Positions 18,871-28,640 of a stretch of 64,000 bases of DNA are shown piece after piece. Under the pieces are notes generated by a model. That model was not told where the DNA came from. It worked only from the letters and a program-made list of their open reading frames with translations, and made no database searches. The stretch comes from Chloroflexota bacterium (GTDB lineage Bacteria; Chloroflexota; Dormibacteria; Dormibacterales; Dormibacteraceae). A program made the translations under genes and the position numbers. Each line of letters starts with the position of its first letter. Positions within the stretch are counted from its first letter, which is position 1. The stretch covers positions 21,921 to 85,920 of the forward strand of contig VBEK01000138.1 of the NCBI GenBank assembly GCA_005889135.1, in the 5' to 3' direction.

Positions 18871-20300
18871 ACCTTCGCGAGTTGGGGTGAAGGCGAAGGC
18901 TCGAACTGCATCTTGTCCATCTCGAGCTGCTGCGGCACCGGCACCGGGTAGGAGCCGTCGAAGCACGCCCGGCAGAACTCCTGCGCCGTACCGCGGCCGA
19001 TGGCCCTGACCAACCCGGGGATCGACAGATAGTGCAGCGAGTCGGCGCCGATCCGCTGCCGGACCTCGTCCACCGAACGCCCCGACGCGATCAGCTCCTT
19101 GGTCGATCCGATGTCCACGCCCATGAAGCACGGGTAGCGCATCGGCGGGCTCGAGATCCGCATGTGGATCTCCTTCGCGCCCGCGGCACGGAGCCGCTCG
19201 ATGGTGCGCCTGGTCGTGGTGCCGCGGACGATCGAGTCGTCGACTGCGATCAACCGCTTGCCTTTGATCGACCGCGGCAGCGGGTTGAGCTTGAGCATCA
19301 CCCCGGCCTCGCGCAGCGATTGGTCCGGCTGGATGAACGTGCGGTTGATGTAGCGACTCTTCATCAAAGCCTCGCGGAAGGGGATGCCGGCGGCTTCCGC
19401 GTAGCCGATCGCCGCCGGCGTGCCCGAGTCGGGGAACGCGACGACCATGTCCGCCTCGACCGGAGCTTCCTTGGCCAGCTCGTGGCCCATGCGGATGCGC
19501 GCGTCCTCGAGCTCGCAGTTCTTGAGGATCGAGTCGGGGCGAGCGAAGTAGATGAACTCGAAGATGCACATCGCATGCTTGCTCGACGCCTGGAAGCCGA
19601 CGCTGTGCACGCCGTGCTCGTCCATGACCACCATCTCGCCCGGCTGGACCTCGCGCACGAACGTCGCACGCACGGTGTCGAGGGCGCACGTCTCGGATGC
19701 GACCACGTGCGCGGGCTGGCCCGCGAGCGGGATGTAGCCGATGCACAGCGGCCGGAAGCCGTACGGGTCGCGCAGCGCGATCAGCTGGTTGGGAGTGATG
19801 ATGCCGCACGAGTACGCGCCAACGATGCGCGCGAACGTGCGCCGGATGACGTCCTCCCAGCTCTTGCCGTGCGTGCTCTCGATCAGCCGCGCCATGACCT
19901 CGGTGTCCAGCGCCGTCTCGAATATCACGCCCCGCTCCGCGAGCTGCGCGCGCAGAGACTCGGCGTTGAGCAGGTTGCCGTTGTGGGCGATGGCCCCCGG
20001 CCCGAGCGTCGGGTGGTGGAACGGCACCGGGTGCGCGTTCTCCGCGCGGCTGGAGCCGGTCGTCGAGTAACGCGTGTGGCCGAGGGCGATCGTCGAGCCC
20101 TCGCCGAGCTCTTTGATGGTGGCCGGGGAGAAGACCTGCGCGACCAATCCCATGTCGCGGTGGACGCGGACGGCTGCGCCGTCGGAGACGGCGATCCCGG
20201 CCGACTCCTGGCCGCGGTGCTGGAGCGCGAAGATGCCGAAGTACGTCAGGTTGGCAACGTCGACTCCCTGCTTGGCGCAGATGCCGAACACTCCGCACAT
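18867..20300 (-). CDS. purF: Amidophosphoribosyltransferase PurF
   Basis: A 477-residue enzyme making phosphoribosylamine from PRPP and glutamine, the first step of purine synthesis. The chain begins M-C-G-V-F-G-I, so the catalytic Cys is residue 2 after removal of Met and no propeptide is present. The PRPP loop L-I-A-V-D-D-S-I-V-R-G-T-T lies near residue 350. C-terminal Cys residues (E-F-C-R-A-C-F-D-G) are in the position of the iron-sulfur ligands of Bacillus-type PurF, though I did not verify all four ligands. The ATG at 20300 directly follows the purL stop. Confidence 0.96.
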   Translation of the reverse strand: MCGVFGICAKQGVDVANLTYFGIFALQHRGQESAGIAVSDGAAVRVHRDMGLVAQVFSPATIKELGEGSTIALGHTRYSTTGSSRAENAHPVPFHHPTLGPGAIAHNGNLLNAESLRAQLAERGVIFETALDTEVMARLIESTHGKSWEDVIRRTFARIVGAYSCGIITPNQLIALRDPYGFRPLCIGYIPLAGQPAHVVASETCALDTVRATFVREVQPGEMVVMDEHGVHSVGFQASSKHAMCIFEFIYFARPDSILKNCELEDARIRMGHELAKEAPVEADMVVAFPDSGTPAAIGYAEAAGIPFREALMKSRYINRTFIQPDQSLREAGVMLKLNPLPRSIKGKRLIAVDDSIVRGTTTRRTIERLRAAGAKEIHMRISSPPMRYPCFMGVDIGSTKELIASGRSVDEVRQRIGADSLHYLSIPGLVRAIGRGTAQEFCRACFDGSYPVPVPQQLEMDKMQFEPSPSPQLAKV

Positions 20301-22490
20301 CTAGGTGACCATCACCTCCCAGGCCGCGCGGAGCTCCGCCAGCGAAACCTTGAGCTGGCCCTCGAACTCGACGAAGCCGCCTCCCGCAAGCCCGAGCATC
20401 GACAGCTCGACGTTGTGGCGACGCGCGAGCGACTGCATCTCCGGCATCGCGCGCGACGGTACGCTCACGATGTAGCGGCTCGGCGACTCGCCGAAGAACG
20501 CGGCGTCGAGACGCAGCGGAGGCTCCGGCCTGATCGCCGGGCAGCGCACGCCGATCCCACCCAACAGGCAGCATTCCGCCAGCGCGATTAGCATTCCGCC
20601 GTCGGCGCAGTCGTGCGCCGAGTGCAGGTATCCGCTCTGGGCAGCGCTCAGGATCAGGCGGTTGACCGCCTTCTCGCGCGTCAGGTCCAGGGCCGGCGGC
20701 CTGCCCGCGACGTGGCCGTGCTCGACCTTCAGGTACTCGCTGCCGCCGAGGTCGTTGTGGCTCGAGCCGATGAGGAGGACGAAGTCTCCCTCGGCGCGCA
20801 GAGCGGCGCCCAGGCGCCTCTGGTAGTCGTCGATCACGCCGACCATACCGACGACCGGCGTCGGGTAGATCGCGGACTCCCCGTTGGAGTCGTTGTACAG
20901 GCTCACGTTGCCGCTCACGATCGGCACGTCCAGGGCGCGGCACGCGTACGCGAGCCCGGCGATCGCCTCCTCCAGCTCCCAGTACACCTCGGGGCGGTCG
21001 GGGTTGGCGAAGTTCAGGCAGTCGGTGACCGCCAGCGGCCTGGCGCCGGTGGCGACGATGTTGCGCGCCGCCTCCGCGACGGCCAGTTGCGCGCCTAGGT
21101 GCGGGTCGAGGTGGACGTAGCGCGCGTTGCAGTCGGTCGTGACCGCGATCCCCAGTCGCGTGCCCTTGACGCGCAGCATGGCGGCGTCGCCGCCGGGGGT
21201 GATGACGGTGGAGTCGCCGACCATGTGGTCGTACCGGCGGAAGATCCCGCGCCGGCTGGCGAGATTCGGGCTGGCGAGCATCCGCAGCAGGGTCGCGCCG
21301 GCGTCGACGAGCGGGGGCAGAGCGTCGACCTGGAGGCCGTAGGGCGGCTCGGGCGGAAATCCCATCAGCCTGCGCATGGGTGCGCCGTCGGTCAGGAGCT
21401 TCACCGGCACGCGCGCCACGTGGTCGCGGCCGTCGACGACCGTCAGCTGGCCGTCGTCGGTCACCTCCCCGATGACGGCCGAGGTCAGGTCCCAGGCGTG
21501 GAAGATCGTCTCCACCTCGCGCTCTCGCCCGCGGCGGACGACGACCAGCATCCGCTCCTGCGACTCGCTGAGCATCACGTCGTAGGGCGTCATCCCCCTC
21601 TCGCGCCGGGGCACGAGCGAGACGTCGATGCGGGCGCCGGCGCCTTCGACCCGGCCTGCGCACTCGGCCACCGCCGACGTCAGGCCGGCCGCGCCAAGGT
21701 CCTGGATCGCGACCACCGCGTCGGTGTGCGCGAGGTCCATGCACGCCTCGAGCAGGCATTTCTCCAGGAAGGGGTTGCCAACCTGGACCGCGGGACGGCG
21801 CTCGGAGCTGCTCTCGTCGAGCTCGAGCGAGGCGAAGGAGGCGCCGTGGATCCCGTCCCGTCCCGTGTCCGCGCCGACGAGCAGGATGCTGTTGCCTGTG
21901 CCCTCGGCGCGCGCGCGCATGAGCTCTTCGGTGCGCACGAGCCCGACGCACATCGCATTGACCAGCGGATTGTTGGCGTAGCACTCCTCGAAGTAGACCT
22001 CGCCACCGACGGTGGGGATGCCGATGCAGTTGCCGTAACCACCGATGCCGGCGACCACGCCCTCGAAGTGATGGCTCGAGGCGGGGAGCGGACCGAACCG
22101 CAGGGAGTCGAGGAGCGCGATGGGCCGGGCTCCCATGGCGATGACGTCGCGGATGATGCCGCCGACTCCCGTCGCCGCGCCCTGGTAGGGCTCGATCGCG
22201 GACGGGTGGTTGTGGGACTCGACCTTGAAGACGACCGACCAACCCTCGCCTACCTCCACCGCCCCCGCGTTCTCGCCCGGGCCCTGGACGACGCCGGGCC
22301 CCGTGGTGGGCAGGCGCCGCAGGAGCGCCTTCGAGCTCTTGTAGGAGCAGTGCTCAGACCACAGCACGCCGAGCATGCCGAGCTCGACCTCGTTGGGTGC
22401 TCGCTTGAGCTGCTCGACGATGGCCCTGTACTCATCTGGGGTGAGGGCGACTTCGCGAAGTCGTCTCTCGTCCACAGACTTGATGCTCAA
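20301..22490 (-). CDS. purL: FGAM synthase subunit PurL (small type), TTG start
   Basis: A 729-residue synthetase subunit that works with PurQ and PurS to convert FGAR to FGAM. The start chosen is TTG at 22490, overlapping the purQ stop as TTGA, and gives [11 protein letters not shown]. Motifs: S-E-H-C-S-Y-K-S-S near residue 45, [16 protein letters not shown] near 85, and the second-half motif C-A-D-G-G-M. The length fits the small PurL that requires separate PurS and PurQ, both of which lie just upstream. Confidence 0.96.
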   Translation of the reverse strand: MSIKSVDERRLREVALTPDEYRAIVEQLKRAPNEVELGMLGVLWSEHCSYKSSKALLRRLPTTGPGVVQGPGENAGAVEVGEGWSVVFKVESHNHPSAIEPYQGAATGVGGIIRDVIAMGARPIALLDSLRFGPLPASSHHFEGVVAGIGGYGNCIGIPTVGGEVYFEECYANNPLVNAMCVGLVRTEELMRARAEGTGNSILLVGADTGRDGIHGASFASLELDESSSERRPAVQVGNPFLEKCLLEACMDLAHTDAVVAIQDLGAAGLTSAVAECAGRVEGAGARIDVSLVPRRERGMTPYDVMLSESQERMLVVVRRGREREVETIFHAWDLTSAVIGEVTDDGQLTVVDGRDHVARVPVKLLTDGAPMRRLMGFPPEPPYGLQVDALPPLVDAGATLLRMLASPNLASRRGIFRRYDHMVGDSTVITPGGDAAMLRVKGTRLGIAVTTDCNARYVHLDPHLGAQLAVAEAARNIVATGARPLAVTDCLNFANPDRPEVYWELEEAIAGLAYACRALDVPIVSGNVSLYNDSNGESAIYPTPVVGMVGVIDDYQRRLGAALRAEGDFVLLIGSSHNDLGGSEYLKVEHGHVAGRPPALDLTREKAVNRLILSAAQSGYLHSAHDCADGGMLIALAECCLLGGIGVRCPAIRPEPPLRLDAAFFGESPSRYIVSVPSRAMPEMQSLARRHNVELSMLGLAGGGFVEFEGQLKVSLAELRAAWEVMVT

Positions 22491-23191
22491 GACACCAGCA
22501 CCTTCAACGCGCCCTCCGCCACCGAGCGGAAGAGCTTGAGGCCGTCCGTGCCGCCGAGCTCGGCCTCGGAGCATCTCTCCGGGTGCGGCATCATGCCGAG
22601 CACATTGCCGCGGGCGTTGACGATGCCCGCGATGTTGTGGAGCGAGCCGTTCGGGTTGGACGCCGGGGTGACGCGGCCGTCGGCGTCGCAGTAGCGGAGC
22701 ACGACCTGGCCTCGCTGCTCGAGGCGCGAGAGGGTCGCCGGGTCGGCGAAGTAGCTGCCCTCGCCGTGCGCGATCGGCATGCGCAGCACCTCGCGCTCCT
22801 CGCACCGCGACGTGAAGGGCAGGTCCGTGCGCTCGACGAGCAGGTTCGTCCACTCGCATCGGAACTGGAGCGAGGAGTTGCGGATGAGCGCGCCGGGCAG
22901 CAGCCCGGCCTCGCACAGGACCTGGAAGCCGTTGCAGATGCCCCAGACCAGGCCGCCCCGGTCGGCGAACTCGCCGACCTGCTCCATCACGGGCGCGAAG
23001 CGCGCGATCGCCCCCGTGCGCAGGTAGTCACCGTAGGCGAAGCCGCCGGGGAGGATCACGCAGTCGCAGCCCTTCAGGTCGGTGTCCTTGTGCCAGAGGT
23101 AGACGAGCTCCTGGCCGAGCACCTGGTCGACGACCCAGCCACAGTCGCGGTCGGACCAGGTACCCGGGAACACCACGACCCCGAACTTCAC
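22487..23191 (-). CDS. purQ: FGAM synthase glutaminase subunit PurQ
   Basis: A 234-residue class I glutamine amidotransferase feeding ammonia to PurL. The nucleophile lies in G-I-C-N-G-F-Q and the catalytic His/Glu in M-M-P-H-P-E-R; the oxyanion-region [10 protein letters not shown] is also present. The GTG at 23191 overlaps the purS stop (GTGA) and gives [10 protein letters not shown], the standard start. Overlaps at both ends show tight translational coupling within the S-Q-L complex genes. Confidence 0.96.
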   Translation of the reverse strand: MKFGVVVFPGTWSDRDCGWVVDQVLGQELVYLWHKDTDLKGCDCVILPGGFAYGDYLRTGAIARFAPVMEQVGEFADRGGLVWGICNGFQVLCEAGLLPGALIRNSSLQFRCEWTNLLVERTDLPFTSRCEEREVLRMPIAHGEGSYFADPATLSRLEQRGQVVLRYCDADGRVTPASNPNGSLHNIAGIVNARGNVLGMMPHPERCSEAELGGTDGLKLFRSVAEGALKVLVS

Positions 23192-23445
23192 CGCCGCGAG
23201 TGCTCCCGCTCGATCTCGAAGTGGAAGTCCTCGATCACGTGGTTGGCGAGGAGCTGGCGGCACATCTCCTCCACCCGCTGCCGGGCCTCATGCTCGCTCG
23301 TGCCCTCGAGCTGGATCTCGATGTACTTGCCGACACGGACGTCGGCGACCTCGCTGAAGCCCAGCGACGCGAGCCCCTGCTTGACGGTCAGGCCCTGGGG
23401 GTCGTTGACCACCGGCTTGGGCATGACGGTCACGCGAGCCCTCAT
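23188..23445 (-). CDS. purS: FGAM synthase subunit PurS
   Basis: An 85-residue subunit that bridges PurQ and PurL. The N-terminal strand [10 protein letters not shown], the [13 protein letters not shown] segment and V-R-V-G-K-Y-I-E-I match PurS. The ATG at 23445 overlaps the purC stop as ATGA. Its presence agrees with the small form of PurL here. Confidence 0.95.
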   Translation of the reverse strand: MRARVTVMPKPVVNDPQGLTVKQGLASLGFSEVADVRVGKYIEIQLEGTSEHEARQRVEEMCRQLLANHVIEDFHFEIEREHSRR

Positions 23446-24362
23446 CGTTCGTACCTCGGCTTCTTGGGGAAGAGCTCCTTGCCGACCAGCCGTTGGTAGG
23501 CCGTCAGATACCGAAGCCGGGTCTGCGTGACCACGTCCGGCGGCAGCGCCGGCGGCTCGGACGCCTTGTCCCAGCCCGACCGCGACAGCCAATCGCGCAC
23601 GAACTGCTTGTCGTATGACTCGGGCGCGGTGCCGACCGCGTATGTCTGCGCCTCCCAGTAGCGCGAGCTGTCGGGTGTTAGCGCCTCGTCGATGAGGATG
23701 ACCTCGTCGCGGATGGTCCCGAACTCGAACTTGGTGTCGGCGAGGATGAGGCCGCGGCGCGCCGAGAACTCCGACGCGTAGTTGTAGAGCTCGAGGCTGG
23801 CGGCGCGGAGCTTCATCGCCAGGTCGTCGCCCAGCTCCTTCTTCATCTGTTCGAAGGTGATGTTCTCGTCGTGGCCCGACTCCGCCTTGGTCGCAGGCGA
23901 GAAGATCGGCGCGGCGAGCTTCTCGCTCTGGCGCAGCCCCGGAGGCATCTTCTCTCCCGCCAGCGTCTGCGACTCCTCGTACTCCTTCCAGGCGCTCCCG
24001 GCGAGGTAGCCGCGGACCACGCACTCGAAGTCGATGCGCTTGGCCTTGCGCACGATCATGAACCGCCCCGCCAGCTCCTCGCGAAAGTTCTTCAGCACCG
24101 CCGGCAGGTCCGGGACCATGCCGGAGATCAGGTGGTTGGGCTGGAACGTGTCGGTCTGCGAGAACCAGAAGATGGAGAGCTGCGTCAGCACCTTGCCCCG
24201 GTCCGGGATCGCGTTCGGGAGCACATGGTCGAACGCGGAGATGCGGTCCGTGGCCACCATCAGCAGCTGGTCGTCGGTCAGCTCGTAGGTGTCGCGGACC
24301 TTGCCGCGGGCGAAGAGCTTGAGCGGCAGCTCGGTGTCGGTCAGCGCCGGCCCCGCGATCAC
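23442..24362 (-). CDS. purC: SAICAR synthetase PurC
   Basis: A 306-residue ATP-dependent ligase joining aspartate to CAIR. Typical motifs: F-A-R-G-K-V-R-D-T-Y near residue 18, T-D-R-I-S-A-F-D near 38, E-C-V-V-R-G-Y-L-A-G-S-A near 112 and L-I-L-A-D-T-K-F-E-F-G near 205. The length is that of the longer, about 300-residue PurC form. The GTG at 24362 overlaps the purB stop as GTGA. Confidence 0.96.
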   Translation of the reverse strand: MIAGPALTDTELPLKLFARGKVRDTYELTDDQLLMVATDRISAFDHVLPNAIPDRGKVLTQLSIFWFSQTDTFQPNHLISGMVPDLPAVLKNFREELAGRFMIVRKAKRIDFECVVRGYLAGSAWKEYEESQTLAGEKMPPGLRQSEKLAAPIFSPATKAESGHDENITFEQMKKELGDDLAMKLRAASLELYNYASEFSARRGLILADTKFEFGTIRDEVILIDEALTPDSSRYWEAQTYAVGTAPESYDKQFVRDWLSRSGWDKASEPPALPPDVVTQTRLRYLTAYQRLVGKELFPKKPRYER

Positions 24363-25666
24363 GGTGCGGCCACTCCCAATCCGAGGCGTTCATAAACCAG
24401 GTCGGTGTGCTCGAGGCCGGCCCAGGGGTCGAAGACCTTGTCCATCCTCGCGCCAATGCGCCTCTGCACCCCGTCATTCTTCTCCAGCAGGTCGCGGAAG
24501 CCCGCCTCCCGGTCGTCCATCGCCTGCATCGCCGCCTTCTGGACGATCAGGTAGGCGTCCTCGCGCGACATCCCGCTCTCGACCAGGGCGAGGAGCACGC
24601 GCTGTGAGTACACGACGCCTCCGGCGAACTGCAGGTTGGCGAGCATACGGTCAGGCCGGACCTCAAGGCCGCGCAGCACCTTGTTCATCTCGATGGCCAT
24701 GTAGTCGACGGCCGCGCATGCGTCGGGAAAGACGACGCGCTCCGCGGACGAGTGGCTGATGTCGCGCTCGTGCCACAGCGCGGTGTTCTCGAACGCCGTG
24801 ACCATGTGCCCGCGCACCACCCTCGCAAGACCGCAAACGCGCTCCGTCAGCACCGGGTTTCGCTTGTGAGGCATCGCCGAGCTGCCCTTCTGCTCCTTGC
24901 CGAAGGGCTCGAACGCCTCGCCCACCTCGCTGCGCTGCAGGTGGCGGATCTCGGTCGCGATCCTCTCGAGCGTCCCGGCGACGGCCGCCAGCGCGGCCAT
25001 GAAGCCGGCGTGGCGGTCGCGTGCGACGACCTGGGTGGAGACGATATCGACCTTGAGCCCGAGCTCGCCGCAGACGTGCTCCTCGACGCGTGGGTCGACG
25101 GTCGCGTGCGTGCCGACCGCACCGCTGACGCGACCGACGCCGGCGTCCTCGGCGGCGGCCTCGAGGCGGGCGATGGACCGATCGAGCTCAGCCACCCAGC
25201 CCGCGACCTTGAAGCCGAAGGTGATGGGCTCGGCGACGATGCCGTGCGTGCGTCCCGCCATCAGCGTCCGCCGGTGCTTGATCGCCAGCTCGGCGGCGGC
25301 CTCCCGGACTGCGTGAAGGTCGCGTCCGATCAACCGCGCTGACTCCACCATCTGCACCGCCATGGCGGTGTCGTTGAGGTCCTGGCTCGTCATGCCGAGG
25401 TGGACGTAGCGCGCCTCGGGCTGGCCGATGGACTCACCCAGGACGGTCAGGAAGGCGATCACATCGTGGCCGACGCGTGACTCGAGCTCGGCGATCTTCG
25501 TGGCGTCGAACGTGCCCTTCCGGATCCTGGTCAGCGCCGCCTCCGGGATCCGGCCCAGCGACGCCCACGCCTCGCAGGCCAGGATCTCGATCCGGAGCCA
25601 CAGCTCGAACTTGTGTTGGTCGGACCAGACCGCCCGCATGGCGGGCGGCGTGTATCGCTCGATCAA
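24359..25666 (-). CDS. purB: Adenylosuccinate lyase PurB, first gene of the pur operon
   Basis: A 435-residue lyase acting twice in purine synthesis, on SAICAR and on adenylosuccinate. The superfamily signature G-S-S-A-M-P-H-K-R-N-P is present near residue 263, together with T-S-Q-D-L-N-D-T and G-R-T-H-G. The TTG at 25666 starts M-I-E-R-Y-T-P-P, the family's usual opening; an ATG nine codons later would remove conserved residues. It begins 37 bases after a clear -10 box and leads an unbroken set of about 12 coupled genes down to 13830. Confidence 0.96.
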   Translation of the reverse strand: MIERYTPPAMRAVWSDQHKFELWLRIEILACEAWASLGRIPEAALTRIRKGTFDATKIAELESRVGHDVIAFLTVLGESIGQPEARYVHLGMTSQDLNDTAMAVQMVESARLIGRDLHAVREAAAELAIKHRRTLMAGRTHGIVAEPITFGFKVAGWVAELDRSIARLEAAAEDAGVGRVSGAVGTHATVDPRVEEHVCGELGLKVDIVSTQVVARDRHAGFMAALAAVAGTLERIATEIRHLQRSEVGEAFEPFGKEQKGSSAMPHKRNPVLTERVCGLARVVRGHMVTAFENTALWHERDISHSSAERVVFPDACAAVDYMAIEMNKVLRGLEVRPDRMLANLQFAGGVVYSQRVLLALVESGMSREDAYLIVQKAAMQAMDDREAGFRDLLEKNDGVQRRIGARMDKVFDPWAGLEHTDLVYERLGLGVAAP

Positions 25667-25703
25667 GTCGGATGGGTCCCGCTCAGCACTGGGCGACGGT
25701 CGA

Positions 25704-25709
25704 ATTATA
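25704..25709 (-). promoter_or_regulatory. -10 box of the purine operon promoter
   Basis: A perfect TATAAT on the minus strand, followed by TCG, 37 bases before the purB start. The same string TATAATTCG occurs 37 bases before guaB3. No good -35 hexamer is seen at 16-18 bases. The remaining sequence up to 25890 separates this promoter from the divergent sigma-factor gene and shows no other clear element. Confidence 0.65.
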
Positions 25710-25890
25710 TCGGCGACCGGCTGATCAAGATCTTGTTACCATGCCTTCGCCAGCCCCAAGATGTCGTGCCCATGGGCTTGCGTCCGCGCGCGTTAAGCGG
25801 GCGCCTTGATAATCGAGGACTGCCCGATGCTGCGCTCTCGTAACCACCTCGAAAGGCGTCCCGTTTGAAGCGGCACAGGCTGAATCGCCG

Positions 25891-26448
25891 GTGAGCGACT
25901 CGTCCCGTGACGAGGAGCGAGACCTCGTCGACAGCGCCAAGCGGGACCCCCGGCAGTTCGGGGCGCTCTACGACCGGCACTTTCAGCAGATCTACAGGTT
26001 CGTCTATTCAAGAGTGAGGGAGCAAACCGCGGCAGAGGACGTCACTTCGGAAGTCTTCATGAAGGCTCTGAAGGCAATGCCCCGCTACCAGGACACGGGG
26101 CGGCCGTTTGCTGCCTGGCTTTACCAGATCGCGGTCAACGCGATCGCCGACCGCTACCGGACGCTGCGCACCGCCCAGCCGCTGGACGACTTCCACGACC
26201 TGTCGGTCGCGGGGCCGGCGCTCGAGGACCTGGCCGCTCATCGGGACGAGCTGCGCCGCATCTGGACCCTCGTCGAGCAGCTGCCCCACCAGCAGCGCAC
26301 GGCCCTCGTCCTGAAGTTTCAGGAGGACATGAAGATCGAGGACATAGCGGTCGCCATGGGCAAGACGTCCGGCGCCGTCAAGCTCCTGATCCATCGCGGC
26401 GTCACCAAGCTCCGCGACGAGGCGGCGACGCTGAGGCCGGTGGAATGA
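25891..26448 (+). CDS. ECF-type RNA polymerase sigma factor
   Basis: A 185-residue sigma-70 family factor. Region 2 reads F-G-A-L-Y-D-R-H-F-Q-Q-I-Y-R-F-V-Y-S-R, with A-E-D-V-T-S-E-V-F and P-F-A-A-W-L-Y-Q-I-A-V-N. Region 4 carries L-P-H-Q-Q-R-T-A-L-V-L-K-F and an HTH at M-K-I-E-D-I-A-V-A-M-G-K-T-S-G-A-V-K. The GTG start at 25891 is tentative. The stop overlaps the next gene's ATG by four bases, so that membrane protein is its likely regulator or sensor. Confidence 0.9.
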   Translation: MSDSSRDEERDLVDSAKRDPRQFGALYDRHFQQIYRFVYSRVREQTAAEDVTSEVFMKALKAMPRYQDTGRPFAAWLYQIAVNAIADRYRTLRTAQPLDDFHDLSVAGPALEDLAAHRDELRRIWTLVEQLPHQQRTALVLKFQEDMKIEDIAVAMGKTSGAVKLLIHRGVTKLRDEAATLRPVE

Positions 26449-28616
26449 ACTCGTACCACGACCCCGAGCTCGACGACGTCCTGCAGGACGACGAGCTGCG
26501 TCGGATCGCCCGCGTGCTGAGCTCCGCGACCATCCCTGAGCCGCCGCTGGACGAGGCGTTCCGCACCGGGCTGCGCCGCCAGCTGATGAACCAGGCATGG
26601 GGCATGAGCGAGCGCCGCGACTCCTGGTGGCGCCGCGCGTTCGCCCCGCCCGGCCTGGCCTGGGCCGGCGCGGCCGCCGGACTCACGCTCATCGTCGCGG
26701 TCGCCGTCTTCAACAACCTGCAGCAGCCGGGCGGCTTCAACACCGTCGTGATCAACAGCCCGGTCGACGGCGAGCGCAGCGTCGCCCTGCAGCAGCCCAT
26801 CCTCGTCTCCTTCAACCAGCCGATGGACCACCCGTCCACCGAGCGCGCCGTGCAGATCACTCCCGCCACCAACGTCACCTTCTCCTGGAAGGCCAACACG
26901 CTAGCCGTGCAGCCCTCAGGCGGCAACCTTGCGCCAAACACGCAGTACAAGGTGACCATCGGCCCGACCGCCAAGACCGCGACCGGCAAGCCACTCTCGA
27001 GCGCGCAGACCATCACCTTCGTCACCCAGCCGCCGCCCACGCCGGCGCCGGCGCCCACCCCCCGCCCGACCCCGTCGAACCCCCTGTCGGAGCACTACGT
27101 CGCGGCCCTTGCAGGCGCGACGGGGCTGTCGGCGCAGTGGTCGTCCGACTCCTCGTCGGTGTACTTCATCGACGGCAAGGGCGCGCTGAAGGTGGCGGCG
27201 GTCAATGGCGGCACACCCGCCGTGATCGCGACCGACAGCGCCTCGTCGCCCGCCGTCTCGCTGACGGGCGACCGCCTTGCCTACATCCGCGACGGCAAGA
27301 TCTTCGTCCTGACGTTCGCGACCGGGAAGACCGACGAGTTCGCAGTCGGGCCGGTCCCGACGCTGGTCGGCTGGGGCAAGGACAAGTTCATCTGGGCGGG
27401 CGACGGCGGCCTGTACACACAGGCCGCGGACGGGTCTACCCAGCAGCTCGCGGCGCTGCCGGCGACGGGGACCCCGGCCGTCGTCTCGATCGCACCCGAC
27501 GGCGCCCACGCCGTCTACCGGCAGGACAATGACCTGTTCCTGCTCGACCTTGCGACGGGCAAGAGCGTGCAGCTGGGCAAAGGCGCGGCCACGTTCCAGG
27601 CCTGGTCGCCCGGCGGGACGGAGCTGCTTTACGCCACCGCGGACAACGTGGTCGTGGCGGACATTCAGGGCACCACGCAGTCGACCTTGCCCGCGGGCGA
27701 CGCGAGCTGGTCGAGCCAGGACGCGATCCTCATCGGCGGCGACACAGACGTCGTCCAGACCCGCCCTGACGGCTCGAACCTCGGGCGAATCGCGACAGGA
27801 ACGTTCCGCTCCCCGGTCTGGGCGCCGAATGGCACGACCTTCATGTTCGTGCGCGGCGGCAACCTCTGGGCCGCGACCGCGCCCGCGCTGCCGCCGGAGC
27901 CGACTCCGCTGGACGACGCGGGAAAGGTGGTCAACAACTTCATGCAGGCGAGGCTCAACGGCCTCAGCGACCAGGCGGGCACCTACCTCGACGCGAGCGG
28001 CAAGGCCGCCTACACCTCTGGCGGCCTCAACCTGACCATCTCCGGCGACCCGAAGTTCACGCGCTACTACGTGCTCACCTCGGAGATCGTGGGCACGCAG
28101 CCCGACACGGCGAGGTTCGTGGTCCGGCTCGTGCTCACGCACGGCAAGCTCGACGTCGGCAACTACGAGGAGACGCTGACCCTGGTCCGCGACGCCACCA
28201 CGAGCAAGCAGTTCCTGATCGACCAGGCGACCGCCGGCTCACACCGCGACCTGGGCAAGGGCGCGGAGGTCGTCGGCGTGGACGTGGATCTTGACACGGT
28301 CAAGGTGACCTTCGACAGCGACCTAGACCCGGCGACCGTCACCGACGGCATCAAGATCGTCGACGCGAAAGGCAAGCAGGTTGAAGCGACGGCTTCCTAC
28401 GCCAACCGCACCGTGACCCTGAGCGGCCTCAACCTCAAGGGCGGCGCACAGTACACCCTGGTGGTGCAGACGTCGTTGCGCGACGTGCTCGGCCAGAACG
28501 TCGCCGCCGAGTACGACCTGACCTTCCTCGGCCCCGCGGGCAAGAAGCATCCGACGCACCGGGATGCGCCTGGGTCCGGGCCGTCAACGTCTCCGTCGCC
28601 GGCCGGCTCCGACTAG
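26445..28616 (+). CDS. Membrane-anchored protein with Big_5-like domains and a TolB-like propeller; possible anti-sigma/sensor
   Basis: A 723-residue protein coupled to the sigma gene by an ATGA overlap. Residues 1-65 are cytoplasmic and helical (D-D-E-L-R-R-I-A-R-V-L), placed like a short anti-sigma region but with no zinc H-x3-C-x2-C motif. One helix follows at about 72-90 (G-A-A-A-G-L-T-L-I-V-A-V-A-V). Outside come a Big_5-like Ig domain (about 95-195, with F-N-Q-P-M and A-P-N-T-Q-Y-K-V), a P/T-rich linker, a TolB/WD-type propeller (about 215-485), a domain of unclear type, and a second Big_5-like domain (about 605-695). Binding to the sigma factor is inferred from coupling; the outer domains could sense the envelope. 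Confidence 0.82.
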   Translation: MNSYHDPELDDVLQDDELRRIARVLSSATIPEPPLDEAFRTGLRRQLMNQAWGMSERRDSWWRRAFAPPGLAWAGAAAGLTLIVAVAVFNNLQQPGGFNTVVINSPVDGERSVALQQPILVSFNQPMDHPSTERAVQITPATNVTFSWKANTLAVQPSGGNLAPNTQYKVTIGPTAKTATGKPLSSAQTITFVTQPPPTPAPAPTPRPTPSNPLSEHYVAALAGATGLSAQWSSDSSSVYFIDGKGALKVAAVNGGTPAVIATDSASSPAVSLTGDRLAYIRDGKIFVLTFATGKTDEFAVGPVPTLVGWGKDKFIWAGDGGLYTQAADGSTQQLAALPATGTPAVVSIAPDGAHAVYRQDNDLFLLDLATGKSVQLGKGAATFQAWSPGGTELLYATADNVVVADIQGTTQSTLPAGDASWSSQDAILIGGDTDVVQTRPDGSNLGRIATGTFRSPVWAPNGTTFMFVRGGNLWAATAPALPPEPTPLDDAGKVVNNFMQARLNGLSDQAGTYLDASGKAAYTSGGLNLTISGDPKFTRYYVLTSEIVGTQPDTARFVVRLVLTHGKLDVGNYEETLTLVRDATTSKQFLIDQATAGSHRDLGKGAEVVGVDVDLDTVKVTFDSDLDPATVTDGIKIVDAKGKQVEATASYANRTVTLSGLNLKGGAQYTLVVQTSLRDVLGQNVAAEYDLTFLGPAGKKHPTHRDAPGSGPSTSPSPAGSD

Positions 28617-28640
28617 GAGCGAACCACTCCCGGCTCGGAA

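Noticed and set aside
17917..22242. A giant minus-strand frame running through purL and purF into purM
   Set aside because: Only the last 317 codons match PurM; the rest is an out-of-frame reading of purL and purF.
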